A DNA stretch of 64,000 nt from assembly GCA_948144175.1 (NCBI GenBank), contig CANXME010000864.1, positions 310,001 through 374,000 on the forward strand, given 5' to 3'. Under the pieces are notes generated by a model. The model did not search any database and was not told the origin of the DNA. It was given only the letters and a program-made list of their open reading frames with translations. This document shows, piece by piece, positions 52,369 to 64,000 of this stretch (position 1 is the stretch's first letter; every line of letters begins with the position of its first letter). The stretch comes from Closterium sp. NIES-65. Lineage: Eukaryota; Streptophyta; Zygnematophyceae; Desmidiales; Closteriaceae. Made by a program: the position numbers and the translations under genes.

Positions 52369-53899
52369 GTGAAGAATGAGGAATGAATCAACAACGAAAG
52401 AGGTGGGTACAAGTAGGAAAACCAAGAAATGTTGAACCCCATATTGTCTACCCCACTATAGCCTACACAGACTATAGCATATAAGTTTGACACACCCCCA
52501 TAGGCAAAGTGGGGAAGAACAAGAGGTCACAAGACCAATCAAGCAAAGCAAAACAAGCTCAGGGTGGATCACAAAGTCACCACACAGTCCGAGCACAAGA
52601 GTAAGGCCACAAGGCCAGTTCACATGCAAGATCATATACAAAGGTAAACAGGCAAGTGCAGGTATAGAAAGATCACATTACAAGCAAGGTCAACAAGTGA
52701 GCAAATGAGGCCAAAAAGGCACAAGACCTAGCATCGTACAGAAGCGTTGATGATCACCAGGCGGAAGTGCCTTAATAAAGATATCAGCAGTGTTGGCCTG
52801 AGAGGTCACGTAAGCAAGGTGCAGCTGACCACGCTGCTACAGCTCACAAGCAAGGAAGTAGCGAAGAGCAATGTGCTTCGTTCGGTGCTCCAGTCTGTGC
52901 TCCCAACACAAGGCCAGCATGGCCTTGTTGTCTCCCTACAAAACTGGAGGAGAACGAGGCGGCTCTCCTAGGTCAGTCAGCAGGTAGGTGAGCCAGCGTA
53001 GCTCCTGTGCAGCCATGGCCCCCACGTAGATCTCAGCCTCACAGCTGGAGCCGAGAACAGAAGACGAGCGGGTAGACTGCCACGAAACACATCCATAGCC
53101 AAGGCTGAAGGTATAACCCTGTGATGACCGCTGCGTAGCCTGGTCATCAGCCCAAGAAGCGTCCGCGTGCCCAGTGAGGACCACTGGACTCTGCCCTCCA
53201 AGTACTAGCCCCATGCCCGACGTACTGCACAAGTAGCGCAACACCCTCTTCACTGCAGCCATGTGCTCTGGTCGGTGTCTCCCAGGAGCAACATAGCGTG
53301 CAAGAATGCTAAGGGGGTATGCAAGGTCAGGTCGTGTGCAGGTCATCAGGTACATGAGGCAGCCAACAAGCTCTGGGTACAAGCCACTCGACTCTACGGA
53401 CTCATCCGAAGGCAGAGCTGAGAGCGAGTGGCGAGTAGACAGAGGAGTGGCTTGAGGCGAGGAGTACGTGAAGCCGAAGCGCTGAAGGACCTGCTGCACC
53501 ATCTGTGACTGAGTCAAGGTAATGGTGCGCTGTGCTCTGTCCCGGCTGATCTGCAAGCCATGGTAGCTGCGCAGTTCACCCAGGTCTGTGCACGTGTGTC
53601 TCTTCTGCAGCTCGGACTTCACGTGGGCGAGTCCAGCAGTGTCAGCAATGGCAAAGACCAAGTCGTGGACATACACCAGGATGTAGAGGACCACTCAACG
53701 TCGCCCTCCAAGCACTAGCCCCATGCCTGACGTACTGCACAAGTAGCACAACACCCTCTTTGCTGCAGCCATGTGCTCTGGTCAGTGTCTCCCACGAGCA
53801 ACATAGCGTGCCAAGATGCATAAAGGGTATGCAAGGTCAGGTCGTGTGCAGGTCATCAGGTACATGAGGAAGCCAACAAGCTCTGGGTACGGGCCACTC
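52369..53899 (-). mobile_element. 3' fragment of a Copia-C element (RT end, RNase H, LTR)
   Basis: On the - strand: the end of RT and RNase H (53694 to about 52740), then a short LTR (52492 to 52369, TGTCAAAC start). A second copy of part of the RT/RNase H segment (53697-53899, matching 53203-53393) is attached at the 5' side and is cut by the + strand Copia-C LTR at 53900. Confidence 0.85.
52740..53694 (-). pseudogene. Copia-C RT end and RNase H
   Basis: Starts LYILVYVHDLVFAIAD: the catalytic YVDD box reads YVHD, losing one metal-binding Asp. RNase H landmarks follow (GHADASWADD, SSCEAEIYVG). A stop at 52936 precedes the last RNase H part (NKAMLALC-like and TKHIALRYFL in another frame). Confidence 0.85.
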
Positions 53900-54034
53900 T
53901 GTCAGAACATATATATAGCTTATACTATTGTGTAGGCTGTAGTGGGGTATCCCATAAGGGGTACAACCTAGTTGGGGTTTCCTATTTGTACTCACTTCAT
54001 TCATAGTTCATTCATTCTCGTTCTATTATCAACA
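53900..54034 (+). repeat. 5' LTR of Copia-C
   Basis: 135 bp, from TGTCAGAACATATATA to CTATTATCAACA; very short for a Copia LTR. A TATA-like catatatatagc lies near its start. Confidence 0.88.
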
Positions 54035-54048
54035 TGGTATCGAGCAGG
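54035..54048 (+). other. Primer-binding site of Copia-C
   Basis: TGGTATCGAGCAGG directly follows the LTR. It is an initiator-Met-type site missing one base (TGGTATCAGAGC). Confidence 0.85.
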
Positions 54049-54129
54049 TTCCCCCGTGGGAACTGTGCTTAGGGCCCACCACCTTTAAACTTTTTTTTTT
54101 CTGCCCGTAGCGCGCTTCGGGCCCTCGCT

Positions 54130-54900
54130 TTCACTTTTTTTTTTTTCGGCCTGCCCTGCGGCCCCTAGCCACCCGCGCGCGCCCGTTCAGGCCCCTAGCC
54201 GCCCACGCGCCGCCCGTCCCGGCCCCTAGCCGCCCACGCGCCGCCCGTTCAGGCCCCTAGCCGCCCGCGCGCGCCCGTTCAGGCCCCTAGCCGCCCACGC
54301 ACCGCCCGTCCCGGCCCCTAGCCGCCCACGCGCCGCCCGTTCAGGCCCTTAGCCGCCCGCGAGCGCCCGTTCAGGCCCCTAGCCGCCCACGCGCCGCCCG
54401 TCCCGGCCCTTAGCCGCCCGCGCGCCGCCTGTCCCGGCCCCTAGCCGCCCGCTGGCCGCCCGTCCCGGCCCCTCGACGCCCGCGCGCCGCCGTCCCGGCC
54501 CCTAGCCGCCCGCTGGCCGCCCGTCCCGGCCTCTCGACGCCCGTGCGCCGCCAGTCCCGGCCCCTGATCGCCCGTGCGCCGCCCGTCCCGGCCCCTAACC
54601 GCCCGCTGGCCGCCCGTCCCGGCCCCTCGACGCCCGCGCGCCGCCCGTCCCGGCCCCTAGCCGCCTGCTGGCCGCCCGTCCCGGCCCCTAGCCGCCCGCT
54701 GGCTGCCCGTCCCGGCCCCTCGACGCCAGCGCGCCGCCGTCCCGGCTCCTAGCCGCCTGCTGGCCGCCCGTCCCGGCCCCTCGACGCCCGCGCGCCGCCG
54801 ACCCGGCACCTAGCCGCCCGCTGGCCGCCCGTCCCGGCCTCTCGACGCCCGCGCGCCGCCCGTCCCGGCCCCTGATCGCCCGCGCGCCGCCCTGTCCCTG
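54130..54900. repeat. GC-rich minisatellite in the Copia-C leader
   Basis: Tandem variants of ccgcccgtcccggcccctag and ccgcccgcgcgcgcccgttc, period roughly 28-32 bp, over about 770 bp between primer site and gag. It is strongly C/G skewed between strands. No long coding frame is convincing in it. Confidence 0.9.
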
Positions 54901-55103
54901 CCCCGGGCCGCCCTGTGTCGCTGACTGCCCGAGCCACCCGAGCCGCCCGTGCCGCCCGAGCCGCCTGCACCGCCTGAGGAGCCCAGCCGCTGGTCCTGCG
55001 GAGCTGCTGTTGCTGCTGAGCCGGTTGAGCTGCTGTGTTGCTGTACTGCTGTGCTACTGCGCTGCCCAACCCGTCCTGTCTGGTGAGACCTTCTACTGCT
55101 GTC

Positions 55104-55575
55104 ATGGCAACCCCTAGTGTCCTAGCTTTTGACGCTGAGGGTCGCGCCATTGACTTTGAGGTCTGGGTCGACGACCTGCAGCTGTTCTTACAGTGCGACA
55201 GAGCAGACGGCCTTTCTCTCTTTGACCTCACTTCTGGCGCCTCTCCTGCCCCTGCTGCTGATGCTGATCCCACTGTGCGCTCTCAGTGGGCCACCCGCGA
55301 TGCTGCTGCACGTCTTGCTGTGCGTCGCCACCTCCCTACCTCTGAGCGTGCGCACTTTAGTCAGTACAAGAGTGCTCAGACCTTGTACGACGCTGTAGTT
55401 GCGCGCTACTCCTCCCCTGCCACTGCTGCACTGAGCCGTCTCATGCTTCCCTACCTCTTTCCTGACCTCTCTGCCTTTCCCACTGTCGCTGACCTCATTA
55501 CGCACCTCCACACTAGTGACACTCGCTATGGCGCCGCCCTTCCTGCTGAGTTCTGCGCCAAGAACCCCCCCCCCC
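55104..55575 (+). CDS. Copia-C gag N-terminus
   Basis: Start at ATG 55104 (MATPSVLAFDAEGRAIDFEV). Gag features are WVDDLQLFLQCDRADGLSLF, a WATRDAAARLAVRRHL helix region and LYDAVVARYSSPATAALSRL. At an 11-C run (55565-55575) the frame changes; the next frame continues with MYITLYYVVAHLPDSLRVV. A single-base length change in the run is enough to explain the break. Confidence 0.82.
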
Positions 55576-58500
55576 ATGTACATCACTCTCTACTACGTAG
55601 TCGCGCACCTCCCTGACTCTCTTCGCGTAGTCAGGGACCACTTTCTCGCGGTCTGTCCCACCACCCTCACCGTCGACATCCTCGAGAAGGCCCTCCTCGC
55701 GGCGGAGAAGAGCATCGTCGCTGTAGGAGCTTCTCGTGGTGACCTTCGCACCCCCATCTTTGAGGGGTGCTCTCCTTCCCCCCTGCTGCCCTCTGTTGCC
55801 TCTGCTGCTGCTGCCGACCTGCTTGGTCTCGAGTCGGTTGGCGCGGCGTCTGCCCCTAGTGGGAGACGCCGCTCTGGCAAGGGCAAGGGGGGCAAGGGCG
55901 CGGGTGGAGCTGGAGGGGGCGGTGGAGGTGGCGGTGGAGGCGGCGGAGGGAGTGGGGGTGGCGGCGGGAGTGGTGGAGGGGGTGGTGGTGGTGGTGGTGG
56001 CAGCGGCAGAGGAGGCGGCGGTGGTGGCGGCAGCGGTGGTGGTGGCGGCAGCGGTGGCAGTGACGGTGGGGGAGGCGGCGGCGGAGGAGGCGGTGGTGGC
56101 GGAGGAGGTGAAGCTGGTTGGGGCGGTACCCATCATCGGAGCGGCGGTGGTGGTGGTCAGCGCTCGCAGGAGCAGCAGCGTTCGCGCGACATCCCTCCGC
56201 CCCAGCAGCTCCGTGAGTGGTACACTCGACGTCAGAGGGGTGGGGGTACTGGTCCTTGTACCTACGTCCTCCGCTCTGGCGACCGCGCGGGTGAGCAGTG
56301 TGGGGGTGCCCACCCCACCCAGCGCTGCTTTGGCCGCCTGACGGACGCTTGGCGTCAGCAGTTCCCCGGGGCTAGTGAGATCCCTCACTGGGATGAGCTT
56401 CTTAGGGCTGGTGTAGCGATCTTTGATTTTAATTTTGATGCTATCCTTGCTGCTATGTATGCTGTGACTATTAGTGAGGAGGGTGACTGTTACCGGTGTT
56501 TCCCGCCCGACCCGGGCATTGGTACTGCTGCGCTAGGTGCTTGTGAGGCTGCTGCTCTAGGTGCCAGTGCGTCTGCGCTCTCAGGTGCTGGTGAGACTGC
56601 GCTCTCAGGTACTGCGTCGCCTTCGTCCTCCCTCACTTTCACGCTTGACTCCGGGGCTTCTCGCTCCTTCTTTCAAGACCGCACCACCCTCACGCCGCTT
56701 GGCCGGCCGGTTGCGGTCTCCCTGGCTGACCCCTCTGGGGGTCCTGTCCTCTCTCACTTCTCCACTGTCCTCCCGTGTCCGGCTGCCCCCTCGGGCACCC
56801 TGTCTGGTCTGTACCTTCCCTCGTTCTCGACGAACTTGGTGAGTGGTGCGGACCTACAGGATGCGGGGGTTCACCAGTTCACTCCTGCGCGCCAGAGGGT
56901 GACCCACTGCACGGACGCACGCACAGGCCGGCACCTGGCCACGTTCTCGCGTCGGCCGGGGTCGAGCCTCTACACCCTGACCACTACGTCTCCTCCTGTC
57001 CCTGCGTCTGGTCAGGTAGCTGCGTCAGGTGAGGTGTTTGCTGCTGCGTCCCGGTCAGGTCCTGAGTCTGCCCCCTGTTCGTGTCGCCTCCTGTCTCACG
57101 AGACCCTCCTGTGGCACCACCGTCTGGGCCACCCCTCCTTGCCCTGTCTTCGGATCATGGCTTCCCGTGTCCTTGTCTCTGGTCTTCCCCAGTCTTTCCC
57201 TCCCCTTCCTTCCGGGCCAGGACCTTCCTGTGTCCCCTGTGTCAAGGGGCGCCTCCGGGCTGCTCCTCACTCCTCCCAGTTCCCCCCGACAGAGGCTCCT
57301 CTGCAGACGCTTCACATGGACGTGTGGGGCCCAGCCCCCGTCCGTGGGCAGGGTCACGAGCGCTACTTCCTGTTGGTGGTTGACGACTACTCGCGTTACA
57401 CCACAGTCCTCCCCTTGCGCAGCAAGGGTGCTGTCACTGAGGTGCTGATCGACTGGATCCGCGCAGCTCGTCTCCAGCTCAGGAGGAGCTTCGGCTCGGA
57501 CTTTTCTGTTCTGCGTCTGCACTCGGACAGAGGCGGGGAGTTCTCCTCTCGCCCTCTGCGAGACTACTGTCGTGCACGGGGGATCCGCCAGACCTTCACG
57601 CTTCCGGACTCTCCACAGCAAAATGGGATTGCTGAGCGCCGCATTGGCATGGTCATGGATGTCGCTCGTACGTCCATGATGCATGCGGCTGCCCCCCATT
57701 TTCTGTGGCCGTTTGCGGTGAGGTACGCGGCGCATCAGCTCAACCTTCACCCCAGGGTCTCTCGGCCCGCGATGTCCCCAGTGTTACTGTGGACGGGGAA
57801 GGTCGGCGATGCGTCTGCGTTCCGTGTCTGGGGATCTCGGGCGTTTGTCTGCGACTTGTCTGCGGACAAGCTGTCCCCTCGTGCTGCTCCCTGTGTCTTC
57901 CTTGGCTTCCCCCCTGACGCTCCAGGGTGGCAGTTCTACCACCCCTCCTCTCGTCGTGTGCTGTCCTCCCAGGACGTCACGTTCGACGAGTCAGTCCCCT
58001 TCTACCGCCTCTTCCCCTACCGCACTCCTTCCCTTCCCCCGCCACCGGACTTCCTTGTGCCGGTTCCCCCCCCGATAGACCCCCCCCCCCCCCCCCCTCA
58101 GGTTCCTGCCCCTTCAGGTGTGTCTCAGGTAGACGCAGTTGACCCGGTCGAGGTTATTGGTGACTCTGGTGCTGCTGCGGGTACTGAGCCTGGGGGTGCT
58201 GACTCTGGGGGTGCTGTGCGCGGGGGTGCCGAGCCTGGGGGTGCTACTGCGGAGGGTGCTGAGCCTGGGGGTGCTGACTCTCGGGGTGCTGTGCGCGGGG
58301 GTGCCGAGCCTGGGGGTGCTACTGCGGAGGGTGCTGTGCGTGGAGCTGCTGAGCTAGGGGGTGCTGCGTCTGGAGCTACTGAGCCTGGGGGTGCTACGTC
58401 TGGGGCTGCTGAGCCTGGGGTTTCTCCTGGTGCTGCGTCTCGGCAGGAGCCCCTCTCTCCACAGGAGCTGCGCGAGTGGTTTGCTCGCCGCTGGAGGCGT

Positions 58501-60616
58501 GCTGCTGGAGCTAAAGCTTCTTCGACCGTCGAGGGTGCTGGTGCCACCGGTCCCGGAGCTGCTGGGCGTGCGGGTCCTACTGGAGCTGGGGCTGCTGAGG
58601 GTGTTGGTGCTGAGACTACTGCTGTCTGTCCTGGCGGTGGTTCTGCTGCTGGTGCTGCTGGAGGTCCAGCCGCTGGAGGTGTTGGTGGCGCTGGTGCTGC
58701 TGCTGAGGGTGCTGGTGCTGTCCCTGCTGGGTCTGGAGCTGCCGCGCGGCCTCGGCCGTACTTCGTTCCGCTCCTACAGCAGGTTCTTGGTCTTTCTCCT
58801 CCGGTAGAGTGTCCACAGCCTGTCCAGTCGCAGTCACTGTTGGAGCCTTCCTCCCCTCTACCTGCTCCCTCTCCTTACACTGGTCCTACTGGAGGTCTTG
58901 CTGAGCGTCGTGAGCCTGCGTCTCGTCCCGCGTTGCCTGTTCGTGCTGCTCGCGCTAGTGGTCGCGGTTCGCGTCAGCGTCCTCCTCCTGTCCCTGGCAC
59001 GCACCGGATGTCTCTGCGTCCGTCCACTGCTCCTCTGCGTGCCCCTTTGCCTTCTCCTCCTGAGTCCTCTCTTCCTGCGCTTGCCAACCCTGATTCGGAC
59101 TCCCTTCGTGCTGCCAGTCCTACTGTCACGCGTCTCCTTGCCATTGTCGTCACTGACCCCTCGTTTGAGTCCACTGCTGCGTCTGCTCTTGTCGCTATGC
59201 TCGTCGACTTTGCTGCTCGCTGTCGTCTAGACTACGCTGCTAGTCTTGTTGCTGAGTCTGCGTCTGTCTGTCCTCCGTCCGTCGGGGGTGAGTGTGCTCT
59301 TGGCACGGACGTCCTAGAGGGCAGGCAGGAGGAGTTACAGTGTCTGGCTGCTGCTTCACCTCATCTCGCGTCTGTACTGCTTGCTCCTGAGGGAGACCCG
59401 GATGCACTAGACATCCCGACTCCGCGCTCTTACGCGGAGGCCGTAGAGGGTCCCTACTCCTCTCAGTGGCAGGCAGCTATGGATGCAGAGATGGCTTCCT
59501 GGAAGTCCACAGGCACCTACGTTGACACGGTTCCCCCTCCTGGGGCGAACATCGTCAGTGGCATGTGGATCTTCAGGGTGAAGCGGCCGCCGGGCTCTCC
59601 ACCTATCTTCAAGGCGCGGTACGTCGCTCGTGGCTTCAGTCAGCGGCAGGGAGTTGACTACTTTCAGACCTTCTCTCCCACCCCGAAGATGACCACTCTT
59701 CGGGTGCTGCTGCACATAGCCGCTCAGCGCGACTACGAGCTTCACTCTCTCGACTTCAGCACTGCGTTCTTGCAGGGTAGCCTGCACGAGGAGATCTGGC
59801 TGCGCCGTCCACCTGGCTTCACTGGGACTTTCCCTCCTGGCACCCAGTGGATCCTCGGACGGCCAGTCTACGGTCTCCGCCAGGCACCGCGTGAGTGGCA
59901 CGACACACTGAGGACTACGCTTGCGGCTCTTGGGTTTGCTCCTTCTACTGCTGACCCGTCGCTGTTTCTGCGCACCGACACTTCACTGCCGCCGTTCTAC
60001 ATCCTCGTGTACGTCGACGACTTGGTCTTTGCCACAGCGGACACTGCTGGACTCGCCTACGTGAAGTCCGAGCTGCTGAAGAGACACACGTGCACAGACC
60101 TGAGTGAACTGCGCAGCTATCTTGGCTTGCAGATCACTCGGGACAGAGCACGCCGCACCATTACCTTGACTCAGTCACACATGGTGCAGCAGGTCCTTCA
60201 GCGCTTCGGCTTCACGTACTCCTCACCTCAGGCCACTCCTCTTTCTACTCGCCACTCGCTCTCAGCTCTGCCTTCGGATGAGTCCGTAGAGTCGAGTGGC
60301 CCGTACCCAGAGCTTGTTGGCTGCCTCATGTACCTGATGACCTGCACACGACCTGACCTTGCATACCCTCTTAGCATTCTTGCACACTATGTTGCTCATG
60401 GGAGACACCGACCAGAGCACATGGCTGCAGCGAAGAGGGTATTGCGCTACCTGTGCAGTACGTCGGGCATGGGGCTAGTGCTTGGAGGGCGGAGTCCAGT
60501 GGTCCTTACAGGACACGCGGACGCTTCTTGGGCTGACGACCAGGCTACGCAGCGGTCGTCACAGGGTTACACCTTCAGCCTTGGTTCCGGCTCTGTCTCG
60601 TGGCGGGCTACTCGCA
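55576..60616 (+). pseudogene. Copia-C pol (gag end, protease, integrase, RT, partial RNase H)
   Basis: An open frame of about 1,680 codons after the gag break. Order: gag end; a glycine-rich linker of about 85 residues (55905-56160); a Cys/His cluster EQCGGAHPTQRC; protease LDSGASRSFF; zinc region LWHHRLGHPSL and CVPCVKG; integrase MDVWGP, HSDRGGEFSS, NGIAERRIG; a GAEPGG-repeat linker (about 58180-58440); RT with GMWIFRVKRPP, GFSQRQGVDYF and YVDDLVF; RNase H up to SVSWRATR. The same frame then runs on to 60867 through the inverted RT copy, giving about 83 antisense residues that are not a domain. RNase H lacks its SCEAE and later motifs. Confidence 0.88.
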
Positions 60617-60888
60617 AGTGTAGTCCTCAGTATGTCGTGCCACTGACGGGGCGCCTGGCGCAGACTGTAGACTGGCCGCCGGAGGCTCTACAGGGTACCA
60701 CGAGGAAACGACCCAGTGAAGCCAGATCGGCGGCGCAGCCAGATCTCCTCGTGCAGGCTGCTCTGCAGGAAAGCTATGCTCAAGTCAGGAGAGTGAAGCT
60801 CGTAGTCGCGCTAAGCGGCTATGTGCAGCAACACCCGAAGAGTGGTCATCTTCAGGGTGGGAGATAAGGTCTGAAAGTAGTCAAGTCC

Positions 60889-62600
60889 CTACCACTGACT
60901 GAAGCCTCGAGCCACGTAATGCGCCTTGAAGACAGGCGGAGAACCCGGCGGCTGCTTTACCCTAAAAATCCACATGCCACTGACGATGTTCACCCCAGGT
61001 GAATGAACCTCGTCGATGTAGGTGCCTGTGGACTTCCAGGAAGCCATCTCTGCGTCCATGGGTGATGGCCACTGAGACGAGTAGGGACACTCGATCGCCT
61101 CAGCGTACGATCGAGGAGTCGGGATGTCTAATGCATCCGGGTCTCTCTTAGAGGCAATCAGCATGGACACGAGATGAGGCAAAGCAGCAGAAAAACACTA
61201 CAACTCCGCCTGCCTGTCCTCAAGGACGTCCGTGCTAAGAGCACACTCACCCCCGACGGGCGGAGAACAGACAGACTCAGACTCAGCAACAAGACTAGCA
61301 GCGTAGTCTAGACGACAGCGAGCAGCAAAGTCGACAAGCTCAGCAAGAAGGGCAGATGCAATAGTGGACTCAAAGGAAGGGTAAGTGACAACGGTAGCCA
61401 AGAGACGCGTGACAGTAGGACTGGCAGGATGAAGAGAGTCAGGCCACGGGTCAGCAAGAGTAGGAGGAGAGGACTCTGGAGGAGACTACAACGGGCCACG
61501 CAAAGGAGCATTGGAAGGACGCAGTGCCATCTGGTGTGTGCTCGGGACCGGAGGAGGACGCGGACGCGGAGCACAACTACTTTTGCGAGCAGCACGAACA
61601 GGCAACGCAGGACGAGACGCAGGCTCACGACGCTCAGCAAGACCTCAAGTAGGACCAGTGTAGGGAGAAGGAGCAGGCAGGGGGGAGGTGGGCTGTAACA
61701 GTGACCGCGACTAGACAGGATGTGGACACTCTAAGGGAGGAGCAAGACCAGTGGAGGGCGCGAGAACAAGAACCTCCTCAAGGAGCGGAACAAAGTACGG
61801 CCGCGGCCGCGCTGCGCCTCCACAACCAATAGGGACAGCACCAGTACCCCCAGCGGCAGCACTAGCGCCAACAGTAACTCGAGCTCCAACAGCGCCAACC
61901 CCAGCACCCTGAGAAGTAGCAGCGCCAGCAGCACCACCCATGCCAACACCCGCAGCAGCTCCGGCTCCAGTAGCTCCAGCACCTCCAGCTCTAGCAAGAC
62001 AGTCAGCTCTAGTACCGCCAGCAGCTTTAGCAGTACGTCCACCAGGACCAACTCTAGCAGCCTCAATAGCACCCCAAGTCCCAGCAGCTCCAGTACCATC
62101 AGTACGAGCACCTCAAGGACAAGCAGCAATAGTAGCACCTCTAGCTCCAGCAGCACGCCTCAAATGTCGGGCAAACCACTCGCGCAGCTCCTAAGGAGAG
62201 AGAGTAGCTCCCGCCTCGACGAAGCACTGCGAGAGGCCACACAAGCAGACCTAGCACCCGCAGGCTCCGCACCCCCAGGCTCAGCACCCCCAGACTCAGC
62301 ATCCCAAGGCTCAGCACCCCCAGACTCAGCACCCCCAGGCTCAACACCCTTAGACTCAGCACCCCTAGGCTCCGCACCCCTAGACTCAGTACCCCCAGGC
62401 TCCGCACCCCCAGGCTCAGCACCTCCAGGCCCGGCACCCGCAGGCTCAGCACCTCTAGCAGCACCAGAGTCAACAGCTACCTCGTCAGGCTTGACTGCGT
62501 CTACCTAGGACACACCTGACGGGGCAGGACCCTGAGGGGGGAGGGGGTCTACTGGGGGAGGATCTGGCGCAAGGAAGAGCGGCGGCGGGGGGAGGGGTGC
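60889..62600 (-). pseudogene. Repeat linker and RT start in the inverted copy
   Basis: From about 62500 to 61700 the linker with alternating GTGCTGAGCCTGGGGG-type repeats is degraded. RT follows as DPDALDIPTPRSYAEAIE, AEMASWKSTGTYIDE and GMWIFRVKQPPGSPP (61182-60889), ending at a stop shortly after GFSQW. Confidence 0.8.
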
Positions 62601-62654
62601 AGTGCGGTAGGGGAAGAGATGGTAGTAAGGCACCGACTCGTCAAAGGTGACGTC

Positions 62655-63470
62655 CTAGGAGGACAGAACAGTGCGCGAGGTAGGGTGGTAAAACTGCCAC
62701 CCAGGCGTATCACGGGGGAAGCCAAGGAAGACGCAGGGAACAGCACGGGGGGACAGCTTGTCTGCAGACAAGTCGCGGACAAATGCCCGAGATCCCCGGA
62801 CCCGAAACGCAGACGCATCGCCAACCTTCCCCGTCCACCGCAAGGTGGGGGAGGTCTCTGGCAAGGAGACCCGGGGCTGAAGGTTGAGCTCATGCGCTGC
62901 ACACTGAAACGCAAACGGCCACAGAAAATGGGGGGCAACCGCATGGATCACGGACGTACGAGCGACATCCACGGCCATGCCAATGCGGCGCTCAGCAGTC
63001 CCATTTTGCTGTCGAGAATCCATAAGCGTGAAGGTCTGGCGGATGCCCTGTGCACGACAGAAGGCTCCCAGATGGGCAGAGGAAAACTCCCCGTCCCTGT
63101 CAGAGTGCAGACGCAGAACACGAAAGTCCGAGCCGAAACTTGCTCTGAGCTGGAGACGAGCTGCGCGGATCCAGTCGATCAACACCTCAGTGACGTCACC
63201 CTTGCTGCGCAAGGGGAACATCGTCATGTAACGCGAGTAGTCATCAACCACCAACAAGAAGTAACGCTTGTGACCCAGGCCACGGACGCGGGCGGTGCCC
63301 CACACGTCCATGTGAAGAGTCTCGAGCGGAGCCTCTGTCGTAGGAAACTCAGAGGAGTGAGGGGCGGCACGCTGCCGCCCCTCGATGCAGGGAACGCAGG
63401 AAGGGGTAGGCCCTGGAAGTAGGGGAGGGAGAGACCGGGGGAGACCACAGACAAGGACACGGGAGGCCAT
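62655..63470 (-). pseudogene. Copia-C integrase in the inverted copy
   Basis: Open over 271 codons, with CVPCIEGRQRAAP, LHMDVWGTARV (first Asp), HSDRDGEFSS (second Asp, with RGG changed to RDG) and NGTAERRIGMA (Glu). It is preceded (63902-63525) by the zinc-region start in another frame. Confidence 0.85.
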
Positions 63471-64000
63471 GCCTTGGAGACGAGGCAGGGAGGGGTGACC
63501 AAGACAGTGGTGCCAAAGGAGAGTCTAGTGGGACAGGAGACGACACGAGCAGGGAGCAGACTCAGGACCAGACCTGGACGTTGCAGCAAACACCTGACTC
63601 GACGCAGCTACCTGACCAGACTCAGCAACCGGAGGAGACTCGGTAGTCAGTATGTACAGGCTCGACCCCGGCCCACGGGTAAACGTGGCCAAGTGTCGGC
63701 CCGTCCGAGCACACGTACAGTGGGTCACCCGCTGACTCGCAGGAGTGAACTGGTCAACCCCCCTATCCTGTAGATCAGCTCCACTCACCAAGTTCGTAGA
63801 GAAGGAGGGGAGGTAGAGACCTGACAGGGTGCTAGAGGGGGCTATCGGACACGGTAAGACAGTGGAGAAGCTAGCAAGGACAAGACCCCCAGAGGGGTCC
63901 ACCAGGGAGACTGCAACCGGCCGACTAAGCGGCGTAAGCGTGGTGCAGTCTCGAAAGAAGGAGCGGGAAGCACCCGAGTCAAGGGTGAATGTGTGTACGG

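Larger units (their letters stand above)
53900..60616 (+). mobile_element. Copia-C element, near full length, 3' truncated
   Basis: 5' LTR 53900-54034, primer site, a long GC-rich minisatellite leader, gag, protease, integrase and RT in one orientation. It stops inside RNase H at about 60616, where an inverted copy of RT begins. The LTR is inserted in the - strand Copia-C fragment (...gggccactc|TGTCAGA). Confidence 0.9.
60614..64000 (-). mobile_element. Decayed Copia-C copy in inverted orientation, continues past the window
   Basis: On the - strand: protease-to-integrase link (63902-63525), integrase, repeat linker and RT amino half, all matching Copia-C. It is cut at the left within RT (near the LRTTLAALG region) at the junction with the + element. 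Many stops and frameshifts. Confidence 0.88.

Noticed and set aside
54130-54900. CRISPR-like regularity in the GC-rich repeats, and at 34185-34333
   Set aside because: Repeats are contiguous variants without unique spacers, in a eukaryotic retrotransposon or intron.
60617-60867. C-terminal extension of the Copia-C polyprotein
   Set aside because: The last ~83 residues are antisense translation of an inverted RT copy, not a protein domain.

Overview
The window looks like nuclear DNA of a plant-lineage eukaryote. It has GT-AG introns, Ty1-copia elements primed by an initiator-Met-tRNA-type site, Ty3 chromovirus remnants, three kinds of hAT DNA transposon, and extracellular LRR, L-type lectin and LysM domains. 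The domain mix and dense young repeats would suit a streptophyte alga (a zygnematophyte such as Closterium), but that is a low-confidence inference. No prokaryotic operon, tRNA, rRNA or CRISPR signature was recognised.

Layout. 1-29,558 is an expanding array of leucine-rich-repeat exon cassettes on the + strand. Twenty full cassettes are visible, each exactly 72 nt (one 24-residue LRR), flanked by AG/GT and in the same phase. They lie in a tandemly duplicated unit of about 4,050 bp. Introns of the array contain a full-length Copia element on the - strand (553-6054), a non-autonomous hAT (6603-7405), a complete hAT with an intact transposase ORF (9292-12209) and a second, damaged hAT with introns (17875-22331). 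Each hAT has an 8-bp target duplication and a matching empty site in a sister copy of the unit.

30,004-36,873 is the 3' part of the same gene: 13 exons that splice in one continuous frame of 974 codons plus a stop. They encode an LRR cap, an EGF-like module, an L-type lectin domain, a papain-family (C1A) cysteine peptidase with Gln, Cys, His and Asn active-site residues present, two Cys-rich/EGF-like modules and LysM-type modules. The 5' end (signal peptide) lies left of the window or was not recognised. No transmembrane or kinase segment is visible. A recognition-plus-protease protein of this architecture is the most interesting object here.

37,165-64,000 is nested retrotransposon territory. 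It holds Copia-B (37170-42505, 5-bp TSD, decayed and RT-deleted); a chimeric Copia (about 43642-49822) whose 5' half (family D) is joined inside integrase to the 3' half of family C; Ty3 chromovirus gag and pol/chromodomain remnants in opposite orientations (49823-52080); a 3' fragment of Copia-C (- strand, 52369-53899); a nearly full Copia-C (+ strand, from 53900) with a GC-rich minisatellite leader and a poly-glycine linker; and, joined tail-to-tail at about 60,616, a decayed Copia-C copy on the - strand running off the right edge.

All gene models come from reading frames, splice signals and motifs seen by eye; no database search or expression data was available.
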